A stretch of 64,000 bases of DNA from Syngnathus acus (taxonomy: Eukaryota; Chordata; Actinopteri; Syngnathiformes; Syngnathidae). This document shows, piece after piece, positions 61,561 to 64,000 of this stretch (position 1 is the stretch's first letter; each line of letters begins with the position of its first letter). A program made the translations under genes and the position numbers. Location of the stretch: contig NC_051101.1 in the NCBI RefSeq assembly GCF_901709675.1, positions 3,349,501 through 3,413,500 on the forward strand, in the 5' to 3' direction. Below the pieces are notes generated by a model, which saw nothing but the letters and a program-made list of their open reading frames with translations, was not told where the DNA came from and made no database searches.

Positions 61561-64000
61561 ATTAGCCGGAAAAAAATGTTGCAATGGTGGTGGGCGCTAA
61601 TTATTTTTGGGGTTAAAAAAAAGTGAGTGACGTGTGCTCCCCAAACATCGGTCCTTTCCGGCCCTTCTAATGTTTCCGGGTAGAGCCAGCGAGGCTCGAT
61701 GATGAACTCTTGGCTCTTTTCCCGACATACTCGGAAGACGCTGCTTTTTTCTTCTTCTTTTTTTTTTTACAGCATTCTTACACAAATTACTTGCGCACTC
61801 CAGTAATTGCAAGGCAACTCTGTGTGTACAAAACACTCCCTTCTCTGATTTAAAAAAGAAAAAATGTAGTTGCCCCCATCCCCAATTCAAGTTAGTTTAA
61901 AAATTATATCTCTTAAAAGGGTGAGTTCATAATAATAAAAAACTCACCTTGTTGCACATGCACAGCTTTTTAGAACTCCATTAAATCTTCTCTGTCTGCA
62001 ACATGTGATGGTTGAAATGGAATTGGGCCTGATTTAACAAATGCCATCATAATAATAAAGCACATTTCCCAAGTATTAGAAAGATTCACATGGCTCTCCA
62101 TTTGCCACAAAATAATTATTGTATCATTTCCCTGGCTGCCTATTATTATTCAGTGGTTGTAATCACACAGATGTGAATCATCCCAGTTCTTTGTCGCTTT
62201 GAATCTTAAGAGTATTCATCATGTCTGAGTTGGGAGGATAATCATCAGGACGGAGCGAGTCTATGTAATCCAATGGAGCTCTAATTTCATAGTCATGAAT
62301 GTATCCTCGAAAGATTCATTATGCACGGCTGTCTCGTCGGCCTTGTCTTGAAATGAACAAACGAGGTGCAAAAGAAATTTTTGTTCAGCACGGTCCATAA
62401 CATAATATTAGATGATTTTTGTGCCGACCAAAAAGCAATCTTCCATTTCAACTCCCAAAATGACTCAGTGCAATAAATGCAGTTATAGGAGGAGACCTTT
62501 TGAATATAAACTCAATTGCCTCGGCAAGAGCGCGACATAACTTTGTGCGGGCGAGACAGTTGTTTGAGGACTCTTTCTACTTTTCATTTCATGTATCGCA
62601 AGTGGAGCAAGCTATCGACTCCCACTGGTGCTGGATAACCCAGCTACAATTTGGTCCACTCTGTATCGCTTTTATTATGTTGACCTGGGTTCACGCCTTT
62701 GTCAAATATGTCTTTTTTTTTTGCTTATCATTACAATATACAATGTGGAATATAAATGCATGACTTTAAAGAACATTTCATCGCAAAACTTCCCACTCAA
62801 AAAAATAAATAAAAGACCAATAAATGTTTCCCATCAACTTTATTATACAAATTCCCCGTAAGTCATTGTCGTATCCAACGGGATCAATGCATTGAAGAAT
62901 AACAAAAAAGGGGAGGGAAAAAAAGGTTGTTTGAAAGTTTGAATCATGTAAATAAATTCATTTTTAGGCTACTGGACACCATTATTGTCCTTACAATTGT
63001 CATTTACTTTTGGCAATGCTTTTTTTTTTTTGACATTTCAAGTGGCCATTATGCTTCCTCGGTCGAAATGAATTCATAATGGTTCAAAACTCACACCATG
63101 TTCATTCATTTCTCGCTCTCCCCAAAAAAAAAAAAGTCCCTTACATTCCTGTGTATTGTTACTTAGCTCTCAGCGGTGAAAAGGTTATACCATCGTGTAC
63201 TGTTGTAGCCGTGACAAGAAGCAAGACTGCAAACGTTATGAGTTTGGCACTACACAATTCATTAAATACTAACACAGAATTTGCGTTTTAATTCTCAAAT
63301 TAATGAAGATATCACTCAAAATTGTTTTCTGATTGTACTAGCTATACAAAATACGTTACTTGCACAAATTAGGTTAACCATTTAGAAAAGTGTGAGAACA
63401 TGAGTTTGGATGGATATGGCTTGTGAGAGTATACAGACTTTGCTACAAACCTTTTGTGGCTCTATTCAAATTTAAAATCGAAAAAAAAAAAGTATCTCTC
63501 TATAATAGACCCTTTACATGTCAGTACACAAAGCTTTGTCTTACCTTTAGTTGCGTCGCTGGTATTCGCTAATTTAATAAAACCTAAACAAATTCAAAAC
63601 AAAAAGAACATTGAAAATGTGACATGAACAATGACGAAATGAAGAGAAGGAAAAGACGCTAGAGATGCTAAGATGCTAACAGAGGCGAAATTGTTCATAG
63701 CAGGCCATCATGCTAACCACAAGACTGGTATTGTGTTTTGCGGAGTTTAAGTGCTTCCCATACCTGCGACGTGAGACTGTTGGTATTAAGATGCGGATTA
63801 CTTTGGGTAGGACTCGGTGCCAAATTCACAGCCCGCCACTAATTGGTAGCCATTAGCGTGGTTAGCAAGCCCGTGTGCACTGACAATCGGGACAAATTTC
63901 AGCACTTATTAAAATTTAAAAGTTGTTGTTAATTTGTTAACTGGTCAATTTAATCCATTTATAGTTGCACTTCTACATCTTATTACATTAGCGAATACAG
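61561..64000. other. Right-hand flank without a recognised gene
   Basis: AT-rich unique sequence with only short, unsupported open frames on both strands. I see no exon with domain content. Confidence 0.55.

Overview
The window is vertebrate nuclear DNA, almost certainly from a teleost fish. The evidence is spliced genes with GT-AG introns, long dinucleotide and tetranucleotide microsatellites, fish-type L2 LINE and tRNA-headed SINE pieces, and fish-length orthologues of mammalian genes. I rebuilt six protein-coding genes by joining exons by hand. In the four spliced genes that lie wholly in the window or are near complete, every intron phase closes without a frameshift.

Layout. (1) 291-3737, plus strand: the last four coding exons of a PITPNC1-type phosphatidylinositol transfer protein; the rest of the gene lies to the left. 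(2) 3738-17632: no convincing gene; microsatellites and a truncated L2 LINE. (3) 17633-24480, minus: a complete 15-exon mamstr (MEF2-activating, SAP-domain transcriptional coactivator of the myocardin family), 780 residues. (4) 24481-29947: gene-poor, with a giant AC repeat, a GT repeat, a 22-G run and an old SINE. (5) 29948-33077, minus: znf524, four C2H2 fingers, two coding exons. (6) 35485-42536, minus: an eight-exon secreted protein built like beta-2-glycoprotein I (APOH), but with a WAP-like eight-cysteine module at its N-terminus and one sushi domain fewer. (7) 45598-50357, minus: dbp, a PAR-bZIP circadian output factor, four coding exons. (8) 54291-58955, minus: a znf865-like factor of about 1,554 residues with twelve C2H2-type fingers in one giant exon, plus a likely 5' untranslated exon at 60781-60897.

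The five complete genes all lie on the minus strand. From recalled human gene positions (not checked here), MAMSTR and DBP are close together in 19q13.33, and ZNF524 and ZNF865 are neighbours in 19q13.42. The block therefore looks like an old linkage group kept in fish. Three of the five encode DNA-binding transcription factors and one a transcriptional coactivator. The APOH-like gene is the outlier and the most unusual gene here: its domain order (signal peptide, WAP-like, three sushi, APOH domain V) matches no vertebrate family I can name.
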